A stretch of 64,000 nt of DNA from Agromyces hippuratus (lineage in GTDB: Bacteria; Actinomycetota; Actinomycetes; Actinomycetales; Microbacteriaceae): NCBI RefSeq assembly GCF_013410355.1, contig NZ_JACCFI010000001.1, positions 558,001 through 622,000 of the forward strand, written 5' to 3'. A program made the position numbers and the translations under genes. The notes under the pieces were generated by a model. That model searched no databases, was not told where the DNA came from, and was given only the letters and a program-made list of their open reading frames with translations. Below, piece after piece: positions 50,608 through 58,587 of this stretch (position 1 is its first letter; each line of letters begins with the position of its first letter).

Positions 50608-53334
50608 CTAGCTCTCTCCGCCGGCCGATCCGGTGGTGCCGGCGTTCACGTCGTGCAGGCGGTACTTCTCGATCGCCCGGGCGGGGAGTGAACGGTCGAC
50701 CTCACCGCGGTCTGCGAGGAGTTCGAGCGTGCGGACGACGACCGACGGGCCGTCGATCTTGAAGAAGCGACGCGCGGCGGGGCGCGTGTCGGAGAACCCG
50801 AAGTCGTCGGCGCCGAGCGTGGCGTACTCGCCCGGCACGTAGGCGCGGATCTGGTCGGGCACCGCGTGCATGAAGTCCGAGACGGCGACGAACGGTCCGT
50901 TCGCCCCGGTCAGCTTCTGCGTGAGGTACGGAACCTGGCGCTCGGCGTCGGGGTTCAGGAAGTTGTGCTCGTCGGCGGCGAGGCCGTCGCGACGCAGCTC
51001 CGACCAGCTCGTGACCGACCAGACATCCGCCGACACGCCCCAGTCCTCTGCGAGGAGCTGCTGCGCCTCGAGGATCCACGGTACCGAGACACCGGAGGCG
51101 AGGAGCTGGGCCTTGGGCCCGGCGACATCCGACGTGCTCAGGCGGTGGATGCCGCGGACGATGCCGTCGACGTCCACGCCCTCGGGCTCGGCGGGCTGCA
51201 CGAGCGGCTCGTTGTAGACCGTGAGGTAGTACATGACGTTCGGGTCGGCGTGCGAGCCGCCGTACATCCGCTCGAGTCCGGAGCGCATGATGTGCCCGAT
51301 CTCGTAGCCGTAGGCGGCGTCGTACGAGACGACGGCCGGGTTGGTCGACGCGAGCAGCGGCGAGTGGCCGTCGGCGTGCTGGAGGCCTTCGCCGGTGAGG
51401 GTCGTGCGGCCGGCCGTGGCGCCGATGATGAACCCGCGGGCCATCTGGTCGCCGGCCGCCCACATCGCATCGCCCGTGCGCTGGAAGCCGAACATCGAGT
51501 AGAAGACGTAGACCGGGATCAGCGGCTCGCCCTGCGTCGAGTACGACGTGCCGACGTTCGTGAACGCCGCCATGGCGCCGGCCTCGTTGATGCCGACGTG
51601 GATGATCTGGCCCTGCGGGCTCTCCTTGTAGGCGAGGAGGAGCTCGCGGTCGACCGAGGTGTAGTGCTGGCCGTTCGGGTTGTAGATCTTCGCGGTCGGG
51701 AAGAACGCGTCGATGCCGAAGGTGCGCGCCTCATCGGGGATGATCGGCACGATGCGGTGGCCGAAGTCCTTCGAGCGGATCAGGTCTTTCAGCAGTCGCA
51801 CGAACGCCATGGTCGTGGCGATCTCCTGCGTGCCGGAGCCCTTCTTCGCGATCGCGTAGACCGAGTCGTCGGGCAGCGAGATCGCCGTGTGGTTCGAGCG
51901 GCGCTCGGGCAGGTAGCCGCCGAGCTCGCGACGACGCTCGTGCAGGTACTGGATCGCCTCGTCCTGGTCGCCGGGCGTGTAGTACGGGGGCAGGTAGGGG
52001 TTCTCCTCGAGCTGCGCGTCCGTGATGGGGATGCGCATCTGGTCGCGGAACGTCTTGAGGTTGTCGAGGGTCATCTTCTTCATCTGGTGGGTCGCGTTGC
52101 GCCCCTCGAAGGCCGGACCCAGGCCGTAGCCCTTGATCGTCTTCGCCAGGATGACCGTCGGCTGGCCCTTGTGCTCGCTCGCGGCCTTGAACGCGGCGTA
52201 GACCTTGCGGTAGTCGTGGCCGCCGCGCTTGAGACCCCACACCTCGTCGTCGGACAGGTGCGAGACGAGCTCGAGGGCGCGCGGGTCGCGGCCGAAGAAG
52301 TTCTCGCGCACGTAGGCGCCCGACTCGGCCTTGTAGGTCTGGTAGTCGCCGTCGGGGGTGACGTTCATGAGATTGCGGAGCGCACCGTCGTGGTCGCGCG
52401 CGAGCAGGTCGTCCCACTCGCGGCCCCAGACGACCTTGATGACGTTCCAGCCGGCACCGCGGAAGAAGCTCTCGAGCTCCTGGATGATCTTGCCGTTGCC
52501 GCGCACGGGGCCGTCGAGGCGCTGCAGGTTGCAGTTGATCACGAAGTTCAGGTTGTCGAGGCCCTCGTTCGCGGCGACCTGCAGCTGGCCGCGGCTCTCG
52601 ACCTCGTCCATCTCGCCGTCGCCGAGGAACGCCCAGACCTGCTGGTCGCTGGCGTCCTTGATGCCGCGGTTCGTCAGGTACTTGTTGAGCTGCGCCTGGT
52701 AGATCGCGTTGATCGGTCCGAGACCCATCGACACGGTCGGGAACTGCCAGAACTCCGGCATGAGGCGCGGGTGCGGGTACGACGAGAGGCCGTTGGGCGC
52801 GTGCGACTTCTCTTGACGGAAGCCGTCGAGCTGGTCGGCCGACAGCCGGCCCTCGAGGAACGCGCGAGCGTAGGTGCCGGGGGAGGCGTGGCCCTGCACG
52901 AAGATCTGGTCGCCGCCGCCGGGGTGGTCCTGGCCGCGGAAGAAGTGGTTGAAGCCGACCTCGTAGAGCGCGGCAGACGAGGCGTACGTCGAGATGTGGC
53001 CGCCGACGGCGATGCCGGGGCGCTGTGCGCGGTGCACGAGCACTGCGGCGTTCCACCGGATCCAGGCGCGGTACCGGCGCTCGATCTCCTCGTCGCCCGG
53101 GAACTCGGGCTCGTTCTCGGGAGCGATCGTGTTCAGGTAGTCGGTGGTCGGAACCATCGGCACGCCGAGGTGCAGTTCCTTCGAGCGCTTCAGCAGGCTC
53201 AGCATGATCTCTCGCGCGCGCTGGTGTCCCTTCTCGGCGACAAGCGCATCAAGGGATTCGGCCCATTCGGAAGTCTCTTCCGGATCGGCGTCCATCGCCT
53301 CGACCGAGTAGGGATCCTGGTCGTTGACAGTCAC
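50608..53334 (-). CDS. aceE: pyruvate dehydrogenase E1 component, homodimeric type
   Basis: This 908-residue thiamine-diphosphate enzyme decarboxylates pyruvate and passes the acetyl unit to E2 to make acetyl-CoA. The TPP-binding motif is visible as AFLGDGEMDEVESRGQLQVA with NCNLQRLDGPVRGNGK, and the HPGGGDQIF and GHASPGTYARAFLEGR blocks are typical of the homodimeric AceE. Length is as expected. GTG 53334 is preceded by AGAGAGG. No E2 or E3 gene is within the window. It is directly upstream of fasR and the fab operon, so carbon entry and fatty-acid synthesis are linked. Confidence 0.97.
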   Translation of the reverse strand: MTVNDQDPYSVEAMDADPEETSEWAESLDALVAEKGHQRAREIMLSLLKRSKELHLGVPMVPTTDYLNTIAPENEPEFPGDEEIERRYRAWIRWNAAVLVHRAQRPGIAVGGHISTYASSAALYEVGFNHFFRGQDHPGGGDQIFVQGHASPGTYARAFLEGRLSADQLDGFRQEKSHAPNGLSSYPHPRLMPEFWQFPTVSMGLGPINAIYQAQLNKYLTNRGIKDASDQQVWAFLGDGEMDEVESRGQLQVAANEGLDNLNFVINCNLQRLDGPVRGNGKIIQELESFFRGAGWNVIKVVWGREWDDLLARDHDGALRNLMNVTPDGDYQTYKAESGAYVRENFFGRDPRALELVSHLSDDEVWGLKRGGHDYRKVYAAFKAASEHKGQPTVILAKTIKGYGLGPAFEGRNATHQMKKMTLDNLKTFRDQMRIPITDAQLEENPYLPPYYTPGDQDEAIQYLHERRRELGGYLPERRSNHTAISLPDDSVYAIAKKGSGTQEIATTMAFVRLLKDLIRSKDFGHRIVPIIPDEARTFGIDAFFPTAKIYNPNGQHYTSVDRELLLAYKESPQGQIIHVGINEAGAMAAFTNVGTSYSTQGEPLIPVYVFYSMFGFQRTGDAMWAAGDQMARGFIIGATAGRTTLTGEGLQHADGHSPLLASTNPAVVSYDAAYGYEIGHIMRSGLERMYGGSHADPNVMYYLTVYNEPLVQPAEPEGVDVDGIVRGIHRLSTSDVAGPKAQLLASGVSVPWILEAQQLLAEDWGVSADVWSVTSWSELRRDGLAADEHNFLNPDAERQVPYLTQKLTGANGPFVAVSDFMHAVPDQIRAYVPGEYATLGADDFGFSDTRPAARRFFKIDGPSVVVRTLELLADRGEVDRSLPARAIEKYRLHDVNAGTTGSAGGES

Positions 53335-53435
53335 ACTCGACCTCTCTCTTCAGCAGATCGTGCCTGCGGGGTGTGGGATGTGCGCACACCGAATGGGCCG
53401 GGTTCTCGGCCGGGCGGCACCACGCCATCCTAGTG

Positions 53436-53465
53436 ATTCTATGCCCGCGGGGTGCGGGCTAGGCT
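53436..53465. promoter_or_regulatory. divergent promoter region aceE / ahpE
   Basis: On the minus strand TAGAAT (53436-53441), about 100 bases from aceE, is a candidate -10 (TAGGAT at 53428-53433 is an alternative). On the plus strand TAGGCT (53460-53465) is the candidate -10 of the peroxiredoxin gene. No operator was recognised. Confidence 0.4.
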
Positions 53466-53509
53466 GAGGCCTCGATCCGACCGAACGTCCCGTGGAAGGA
53501 AGCCGCCCC

Positions 53510-53965
53510 GTGATCCTCGTTCCCGGCGCTGCCGCGCCCGATTTCACGCTCGTGAACCAGTTCGGCCAGCCCGTGCAGCTCTCGGAGCTCAGGGGTCGCG
53601 CCGTGGCACTCGTGTTCTTCCCGCTGGCGTTCTCAGGCATCTGCCACGGCGAACTCTGCGAACTGCGCGACAACATCGCCATGTTCGAGGGGCCGGATGT
53701 CGCGCTGCACGCGATCTCGGTCGACTCGAAGCACACCCTGCGCGCCTGGGCCGAGCGCGAGGGCTACGACTTCCCGCTGCTCGCCGACTTCTGGCCGCAC
53801 GGCGCGGTCGCGGACTCGTTCGGCGCCTTCGACGCTCGCACCGGGCTCGCCGAACGGGCGACGTTCCTGATCGATGGCGAGGGGGTCGTGGCGGCGAGCT
53901 TCGCGACGCCCCGCGGTGAGGCGCGGTCGCTCGAGCAGTACCGAACGGCGCTCGCGGCGCTCTGA
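53510..53965 (+). CDS. AhpE-type peroxiredoxin
   Basis: This 151-residue thioredoxin-fold peroxidase reduces hydrogen peroxide and organic hydroperoxides. The peroxidatic cysteine is Cys45 in PLAFSGICHGEL, the same position as in mycobacterial AhpE, and the block FPLLADFWPHGAVA is diagnostic of the subfamily. An extra cysteine, Cys50 (GELCEL), stands where the mycobacterial one-cysteine enzyme has an acidic residue, so an intramolecular disulfide is possible. The start is GTG 53510, with AAGGAAG upstream. Confidence 0.9.
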   Translation: MILVPGAAAPDFTLVNQFGQPVQLSELRGRAVALVFFPLAFSGICHGELCELRDNIAMFEGPDVALHAISVDSKHTLRAWAEREGYDFPLLADFWPHGAVADSFGAFDARTGLAERATFLIDGEGVVAASFATPRGEARSLEQYRTALAAL

Positions 53966-54004
53966 GCGTGCGGCTGCGGCATCCGATCGCTCTGCCGTCG
54001 GAAG

Positions 54005-54706
54005 TCAGCCGAGGATGTTGACCGACCTGGCGATCACGAGCGCGAGGATGAGGAATCCGCCGAACGCCTGCAGCGCCATCAGGAGTTTGAAGCGCGGCGA
54101 CAGCGGCATCGCGTCGGTCGCGCTGAACGCCATCGAGTTCGAGAGCGCCGAGTAGAAGTAGTCGACGAAGCGGGGCATCCAGTCGCGCACCGCCGAGGAG
54201 CGTGCGGCGACCTCGGTGACCGCGTCGTCGTCCTCGTCCTGCGGGAACCGGAGGTCAGCGGGCGGCAGGTCGGTGCGGGCCACCATCGTGCGCATGACCG
54301 GGCCGCCGCGATCGAGCTCCCAGTACAGGAGCGTGAATCCGATCACGTTCGCGACCCACACCTGCAGCGCCGCGAGGAGCAGGCCGTGCGCGTCGTCGGC
54401 CTCGCCGCCGGCGAGCGCCACGAGTAGGAGTACGAGCGTGAGCTGGTTCGCCACGACGAGGCCGCCGGCGAGGATGATCGACGTCCATTTCGTGAACGGG
54501 GTGAGCCGGGTGAGTCGGTGCGGATTCGAGATCAGGAGCGGAACGAGCAGCGCCAGGCCGAAGACGACGACGATGAAGCGCTGCGCGCCGAGGAACTCGT
54601 TCGGCAGCGCGGCGTACAGCGCGAGCGCAACGCAGACGGCGACGACGGAGGGCCATCGATGCTCCGACGGCGTGCTTCGACTCGGATGCTGCTGCATCGG
54701 CTCCAT
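54005..54706 (-). CDS. membrane protein, DUF1345-like (ion-channel-like)
   Basis: This 233-residue integral membrane protein has about five or six hydrophobic segments. Near the C-terminus the pore-loop-like sequence SATDAMPLSPRFK is followed by the last helix (FGGFLILALVIARSVNIL); this arrangement occurs in DUF1345-type proteins that resemble two-helix potassium channels, although the strict TVGYG filter is absent. ATG 54706 is seven bases after the minus-strand box TAGACT (54714-54719), so it is leaderless. Function is unproven. Confidence 0.7.
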   Translation of the reverse strand: MEPMQQHPSRSTPSEHRWPSVVAVCVALALYAALPNEFLGAQRFIVVVFGLALLVPLLISNPHRLTRLTPFTKWTSIILAGGLVVANQLTLVLLLVALAGGEADDAHGLLLAALQVWVANVIGFTLLYWELDRGGPVMRTMVARTDLPPADLRFPQDEDDDAVTEVAARSSAVRDWMPRFVDYFYSALSNSMAFSATDAMPLSPRFKLLMALQAFGGFLILALVIARSVNILG

Positions 54707-54713
54707 GGCCGTG

Positions 54714-54719
54714 AGTCTA
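54714..54719 (-). promoter_or_regulatory. -10 box TAGACT of the DUF1345-like gene
   Basis: TAGACT on the minus strand ends seven bases before ATG 54706. It lies between this gene and tRNA-Val on the opposite strand. Confidence 0.45.
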
Positions 54720-54760
54720 GGCAGCTCGCGATAGCATGAGCGTGCGCCGCGCGCGGTCGC

Positions 54761-54833
54761 GGGCCTTTAGCTCAGTTGGTAGAGCGCCACGTTTACACCG
54801 TGGATGTCGTCGGTTCGAGCCCGGCAGGGCCCA
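54761..54833 (+). tRNA. tRNA-Val(TAC)
   Basis: A 73-nucleotide cloverleaf has acceptor GGGCCTT/AGGGCCC (one T-G pair), D-stem GCTC, anticodon TAC at 54794-54796 in a CCACG/CGTGG stem, T-arm GTCGG-TTCGAGC-CCGGC and discriminator A. CCA is not encoded. Confidence 0.95.
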
Positions 54834-54896
54834 CACACGATGACAGACGGTGCTGCAGGCACGCCGGGGCGAACGAGCCGAGCGGATGCCGCCTGC

Positions 54897-55568
54897 CTAC
54901 GCCGGGCCTGCGGCCACGAGTCGCACGCAGCAGTGCCCGATGCGAGGTTCGAGCACGACCGCTCGCGCCTCCTCGTCGACGCCTTCGGTGGCCCCCTGGA
55001 GGAGGGCCCGGTTCGCACCGCAGATCGTCGCGGTGTGGTTCTGCGCGACCCGGTGGAACGGGCAGTTGGTGAGGAGCAGCCCGTCGGCGCCGTCGTCGAC
55101 GGGTTCGTAGCCGAGTCGCTGAAGCACCTCGGTCATCGAGTCGGAGGCCGAGCCGAGCGCCCGGCCGAGGTCGGTCGCGACGCGTTCGAGCGTCGGCCGG
55201 ATCGGGCGGCCCGTGCGATCCGACTCTTCGACGGCCCGACTCAAGAGCTCGGCGGCGATGTCGTAGTGGCGTTCGGGCACTGAGACGGAGACCTCGCCGG
55301 AGGCGGCGCTGTAGAGCTTCGCGGGGCGCCCGGCGCCCGGTCCGGTGCGGCCGTTGCGACGTTGGAACTCGGTGACCAGCCACCCTGCCTCGACGAGCCG
55401 GTCGAGGTGGAACGCCGCGGTTCCGCGCGCCATGCCGAGCGCACGGGCTGCTTCGTCGCGGCCGACGGGCTCGGGCTGCCGGGCGACGAACTCGAGCAGC
55501 GCCCGCCGCTGCGGGTCTGCGATCGAGGCGACGGCCACCAGGGCGTCGTGCCGCGCGGAGTCGTCCAT
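54897..55568 (-). CDS. SufR-like winged-helix regulator with C-terminal cysteine cluster
   Basis: This 223-residue regulator (COG2345-type) has an ArsR-like winged helix in the first about 70 residues (ADPQRRALLEFVARQPEPVG, RGTAAFHLDRLVEAGWL) and a C-terminal domain with Cys169, His172, Cys183, Cys213 and Cys214. In SufR a similar cysteine arrangement holds an iron-sulfur cluster used to sense Fe-S status; that function is inferred here. ATG 55568 faces the divergent oxidoreductase gene across a 137-base, AT-rich region, and it probably controls that gene. No suf operon is adjacent. Confidence 0.85.
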   Translation of the reverse strand: MDDSARHDALVAVASIADPQRRALLEFVARQPEPVGRDEAARALGMARGTAAFHLDRLVEAGWLVTEFQRRNGRTGPGAGRPAKLYSAASGEVSVSVPERHYDIAAELLSRAVEESDRTGRPIRPTLERVATDLGRALGSASDSMTEVLQRLGYEPVDDGADGLLLTNCPFHRVAQNHTATICGANRALLQGATEGVDEEARAVVLEPRIGHCCVRLVAAGPA

Positions 55569-55667
55569 GCGGTCAGCCTAGCTCTATAACGGCGATTCTT
55601 GACGAAAGACGAGAATCTAAAACAGCAATCGTTGACTTAAGAATTCCCGACTCGTACAGTCGGGAAC
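55569..55667. promoter_or_regulatory. divergent, AT-rich control region (SufR-like / oxidoreductase)
   Basis: A textbook promoter lies on the plus strand: TTGACT (55632-55637), 17 bases, TACAGT (55655-55660). Related AT-rich words recur upstream (GATTCTTGAC, GAGAATCTAA, TTAAGAATTC), including TTCT...AGAA half-sites at 55595-55614, likely bound by the divergent regulator. The -10 box is flanked by a perfect 7+7 inverted repeat, TTCCCGACTCGTACAGTCGGGAA in spaced form (arms around 55645 and 55662), that could also be an operator. Confidence 0.6.
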
Positions 55668-55709
55668 ATGAGATGCGCTCGAGTCGCATCGAGAGGCGGG
55701 AGATCGTGA
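55668..55709 (+). CDS. 13-residue leaderless upstream ORF with a cysteine codon
   Basis: An ATG lies seven bases after the -10 box TACAGT, at the expected transcription start, and opens the frame MRCARVASRGGRS. Its TGA (55707-55709) overlaps the GTG start of the oxidoreductase gene as GTGA. The spacing fits a leaderless leader peptide translated into the start of the main gene. Codon 3 is Cys (TGC). No homologue could be checked; it may also be accidental, since an ATG 5 bases on starts a longer in-frame extension of the main gene. Confidence 0.4.
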   Translation: MRCARVASRGGRS

Positions 55710-56935
55710 CCGAGTCGCCGGGTTTCGTCATCGTCGGCGGGGGACTCGCCGGCGCCACCGCGGCGAAGACGCTCCGCGACGAGGGGTTCAGCGGCGAGAT
55801 CCACCTGATCGCGGCCGAGCCGCATCATCCGTACATCCGGCCGCCGCTGTCGAAGGATTACCTCGCGGGCGCCGCAGAGCGCGACTCGGTGTTCGTCGAG
55901 TCGCCCGAGTGGTATCGCCGACATGACATCGACCTGCAGCTCGGCACCTCGGCGACGGCGCTCGACCCCCGCGCACAACGTGTGTCGCTCGACTCGGGTG
56001 CGTCGATCGAATACGACGCACTGCTGCTCGCGACCGGGTCGACCGCCCGTCGCCTGTCGATCCCCGGCGCCGATCTGCAGGGCGTGCGTACGCTTCGCAC
56101 CCTCGATGACTCCGAAGCGCTGCACGACGAGCTCGCGGGTGGCGGCCGAAGACTCGTGCTGATCGGCTCGGGCTGGATCGGCATGGAGGTCGCCGCGACG
56201 GCGCGCACCCTCGGCAACGAGGTGACGATCCTCGAGCGCGACCCGGTGCCGCTCGCGAACGCGCTGGGCGACGAGCTCGGCGGCATGTTCGCCGAGCTGC
56301 ACGTCGAGCATGGTGTCGAGCTGCGAACCTCCGTCGTCGTCACCGAGATCACGGGGGAGCAGGGTCGTGCCACCGGTGTTCGGCTCGACACCGGCGAGCG
56401 CTTCGCCGCCGACCTCGTGCTGGTCGGCGTCGGCGCGGTTCCGAACCTCGATCTGGCGCGCAACGCCGGCGCCGCGATCGGCTCGGGCGTGCTGACCGAC
56501 GCGGCGCTCCGCACCGATCTGCCGAACGTGTACGCGGCGGGCGACATCGCCGAGGCGTACCATCCGCTCGCAGAGATGAGGCTGCGGAGCGAGCACTGGG
56601 CCAATGCGCTGCACGGTGGTGCCGCCGTCGCCCGCTCCATGCTCGGGCTCTCGGTCACCTACGACGACATCCCGTACTTCTACACCGACCAGTACGACCT
56701 GGGCATGGAGTACTCGGGCTTCGGCCCGCTGACCCGCGGCGCCGAGATCGTGTACCGCGGCGACCCTGCTGCCCGGGAGTTCATCTCGTTCTGGCTCTCC
56801 GGTGGCCGAGTGGTCGCGGGAATGAACGTCAACGTGTGGGACGTGAACGAGGCGGTGCAGGGCGTCATCCGGCGCGGCGACCCGGTCGACCCGGCGCGCC
56901 TCGCCGACGAGCGGATTCCATTGGAGGAGCTGTGA
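55706..56935 (+). CDS. FAD-dependent ferredoxin reductase-like oxidoreductase
   Basis: This 409-residue flavoprotein of the BphA4/rubredoxin reductase-like class passes electrons between NAD(P)H and a ferredoxin. The FAD motif is FVIVGGGLAGATAAKTLR near the N-terminus, the NAD motif LIGSGWIGMEVAATARTLG is in the middle, and the second FAD contact is YAAGDIAEAY. GTG 55706 has GGGAG upstream and gives a normal N-terminus; ATG 55673 would add 11 poorly coding residues. It is divergent from a SufR-like regulator and followed by ribA after 47 bases. The partner ferredoxin is not encoded nearby. Confidence 0.9.
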   Translation: MTESPGFVIVGGGLAGATAAKTLRDEGFSGEIHLIAAEPHHPYIRPPLSKDYLAGAAERDSVFVESPEWYRRHDIDLQLGTSATALDPRAQRVSLDSGASIEYDALLLATGSTARRLSIPGADLQGVRTLRTLDDSEALHDELAGGGRRLVLIGSGWIGMEVAATARTLGNEVTILERDPVPLANALGDELGGMFAELHVEHGVELRTSVVVTEITGEQGRATGVRLDTGERFAADLVLVGVGAVPNLDLARNAGAAIGSGVLTDAALRTDLPNVYAAGDIAEAYHPLAEMRLRSEHWANALHGGAAVARSMLGLSVTYDDIPYFYTDQYDLGMEYSGFGPLTRGAEIVYRGDPAAREFISFWLSGGRVVAGMNVNVWDVNEAVQGVIRRGDPVDPARLADERIPLEEL

Positions 56936-56982
56936 GTCCCTCGACCGCACTCGAGCGCGCACGAACCGGAAGGCGATGACGG

Positions 56983-57636
56983 ATGCCGCACCAGATCGAG
57001 ACCGCTCGTGAGCCGGCGCCCGTGGCCGTGGAGCCCGGGGTCGCCGGACGCGTCGCCTTCGAAGTCGAGACCGAGATCCCGACCGCGCACGGGCCGTTCC
57101 GCTTCCGCGTATATCGCGATCGGGCCACGGGCGACGAGCACCTGGCGATCGTCTCCCTCGCACCCGTGACCCAGGGCGCCCTCGTGCGCGTGCACTCCGA
57201 GTGCCTGACGGGCGAGGTGTTCGCGTCGGAGAAGTGCGAGTGCGGCCCGCAGCTCGATGCCGCCCTCGAGCGGATCGCGGACGGCGGAGTCGTCGTCTAC
57301 CTCCGCGGGCACGAGGGACGCGGCATCGGCCTCGTCGCCAAGCTCAAGGCCTATCGCCTGCAGCAGTCGGGCCTCGACACGCTCGACGCCAACCTCGCGC
57401 TCGGCCTGCCCGCCGACGATCGCGAGTACGCGGCCGCTGCGGCGATCCTCGACGATCTCGGCCTGCACTCGGTACGGCTGCTCACGAACAACCCCGACAA
57501 GATCACCCAGCTGACCGGCCACGGCATCGAGGTGGTCGAACGCGTGCCCCTCGTGACGGGCGCCGCTCCCGCCAACCTCGCGTACCTCAGGGCGAAGCGC
57601 GACCGGATGGGGCACCTGATCCCCGCCGACACCTGA
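56983..57636 (+). CDS. ribA: GTP cyclohydrolase II
   Basis: This 217-residue enzyme opens the GTP ring, the first step of riboflavin synthesis. The zinc ligands are Cys74, Cys85 and Cys87 in HSECLTGEVF and SEKCECGPQ, and the catalytic and GTP-binding block is YLRGHEGRGIGLVAK; TNNPDKITQL closes the fold. It is the stand-alone form, without the RibB domain. ATG 56983 has GGAAGG upstream. It follows the flavin oxidoreductase gene by 47 bases and may be co-transcribed with it, outside any rib operon. Confidence 0.94.
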   Translation: MPHQIETAREPAPVAVEPGVAGRVAFEVETEIPTAHGPFRFRVYRDRATGDEHLAIVSLAPVTQGALVRVHSECLTGEVFASEKCECGPQLDAALERIADGGVVVYLRGHEGRGIGLVAKLKAYRLQQSGLDTLDANLALGLPADDREYAAAAAILDDLGLHSVRLLTNNPDKITQLTGHGIEVVERVPLVTGAAPANLAYLRAKRDRMGHLIPADT

Positions 57637-57698
57637 TCGACACGGGCGCGGAGTGGATGCGGCGCAGCGCCGCGCCGCGGCGTCGCGTGCTCCGAAGG

Positions 57699-57704
57699 TA
57701 GGCT
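57699..57704 (+). promoter_or_regulatory. -10 box TAGGCT of the Nif3 gene
   Basis: TAGGCT ends six bases before GTG 57711. Confidence 0.5.
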
Positions 57705-57710
57705 GAGCGG

Positions 57711-58529
57711 GTGACCGCCACCCTCGCCGACCTGCTGACGACGATCGAACGTCTCTGGCCGATCGCGGGCGCGGAGTCGTGGGATTCCCCTGGCCTCGTG
57801 ACCGGCGACCCGTCAGCCCCGGTGCGGCGCGTGCTCTTCACGGTCGACACCGTCGCCGAGACGGTCGACGAAGCGATCGCCGAGGGCGTCGATCTCGTCA
57901 TCGCCCACCACCCGCTGCTCCTTCGCGGAGTCACCTCGGTCGCCGAAGACCGTTACAAGGGCTCGCTGATCGCGCGCCTGATCCGCGGCGACTGCGCAGT
58001 GGTCACCGCCCATACGAACGCAGATGTCGTCGCCGAAGGCACTTCGGCGGTACTGGCCGATCGGCTCGGACTCGTCGAGGCGCGGCCCATCCGGCCATCG
58101 CTCGACCCGTCGCTCGGACTCGGCCGCGTCGGTCGACTGCCCGAACCGACGACCGTCGGCCGCCTCGCCCGGGTGGTCGCCGACATCCTTCCCGCGACCG
58201 CGACCGGTGTCCGCGTCTCCGGAGGCTTCGACGACCCCGTCGAGACGGTCGCCGTGTGCGGCGGCGCAGGCGACTCGCTGCTCGGCGACCCGGCGGTTCG
58301 CGGAGCCGACGCGTACATCACGGCCGACCTCCGCCACCACCCGGCGTCCGAAGCGCGCGAGCAGGCGAAGCTCACGGGCGGCCCCGCGCTGCTCGACGTC
58401 TCGCACTGGGCGAGCGAATGGCTGTGGCTCGACGTCGCGGCCGCGCAGCTGCGCGCCGCCCATCCCGAGCTCGCCGTCGTCGTCTCCGAACTCCGCACCG
58501 ACCCCTGGGACTTCCAGATCGTGCAGTGA
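57711..58529 (+). CDS. Nif3-like dinuclear metal centre protein
   Basis: This 272-residue protein of the Nif3/YbgI/YqfO family is a toroidal hexamer with two metal ions per subunit; its function is unsettled and it has been linked to GTP cyclohydrolase I type 2. Metal-binding residues are visible in AESWDSPGLVTG, VIAHHPLLLR and VVTAHTNADV, and near the end in LLDVSHWASEW. It lacks the extra central domain of the longer bacterial members. The start GTG 57711 is leaderless from TAGGCT. Confidence 0.9.
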   Translation: MTATLADLLTTIERLWPIAGAESWDSPGLVTGDPSAPVRRVLFTVDTVAETVDEAIAEGVDLVIAHHPLLLRGVTSVAEDRYKGSLIARLIRGDCAVVTAHTNADVVAEGTSAVLADRLGLVEARPIRPSLDPSLGLGRVGRLPEPTTVGRLARVVADILPATATGVRVSGGFDDPVETVAVCGGAGDSLLGDPAVRGADAYITADLRHHPASEAREQAKLTGGPALLDVSHWASEWLWLDVAAAQLRAAHPELAVVVSELRTDPWDFQIVQ

Positions 58530-58587
58530 ACAGCAGCACCACCGACCACCGTCCTCACCGACGACCCGATCCCACGAGGAGCACCAC

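Noticed and set aside
50866..53433. An 855-codon plus-strand open frame opposite aceE
   Set aside because: It is antisense to aceE, whose full-length sequence is unambiguous.
55673..55705. An 11-residue N-terminal extension of the flavin reductase
   Set aside because: GTG 55706 has a good ribosome binding site and gives the normal family N-terminus; the extension does not resemble a signal or a conserved part.
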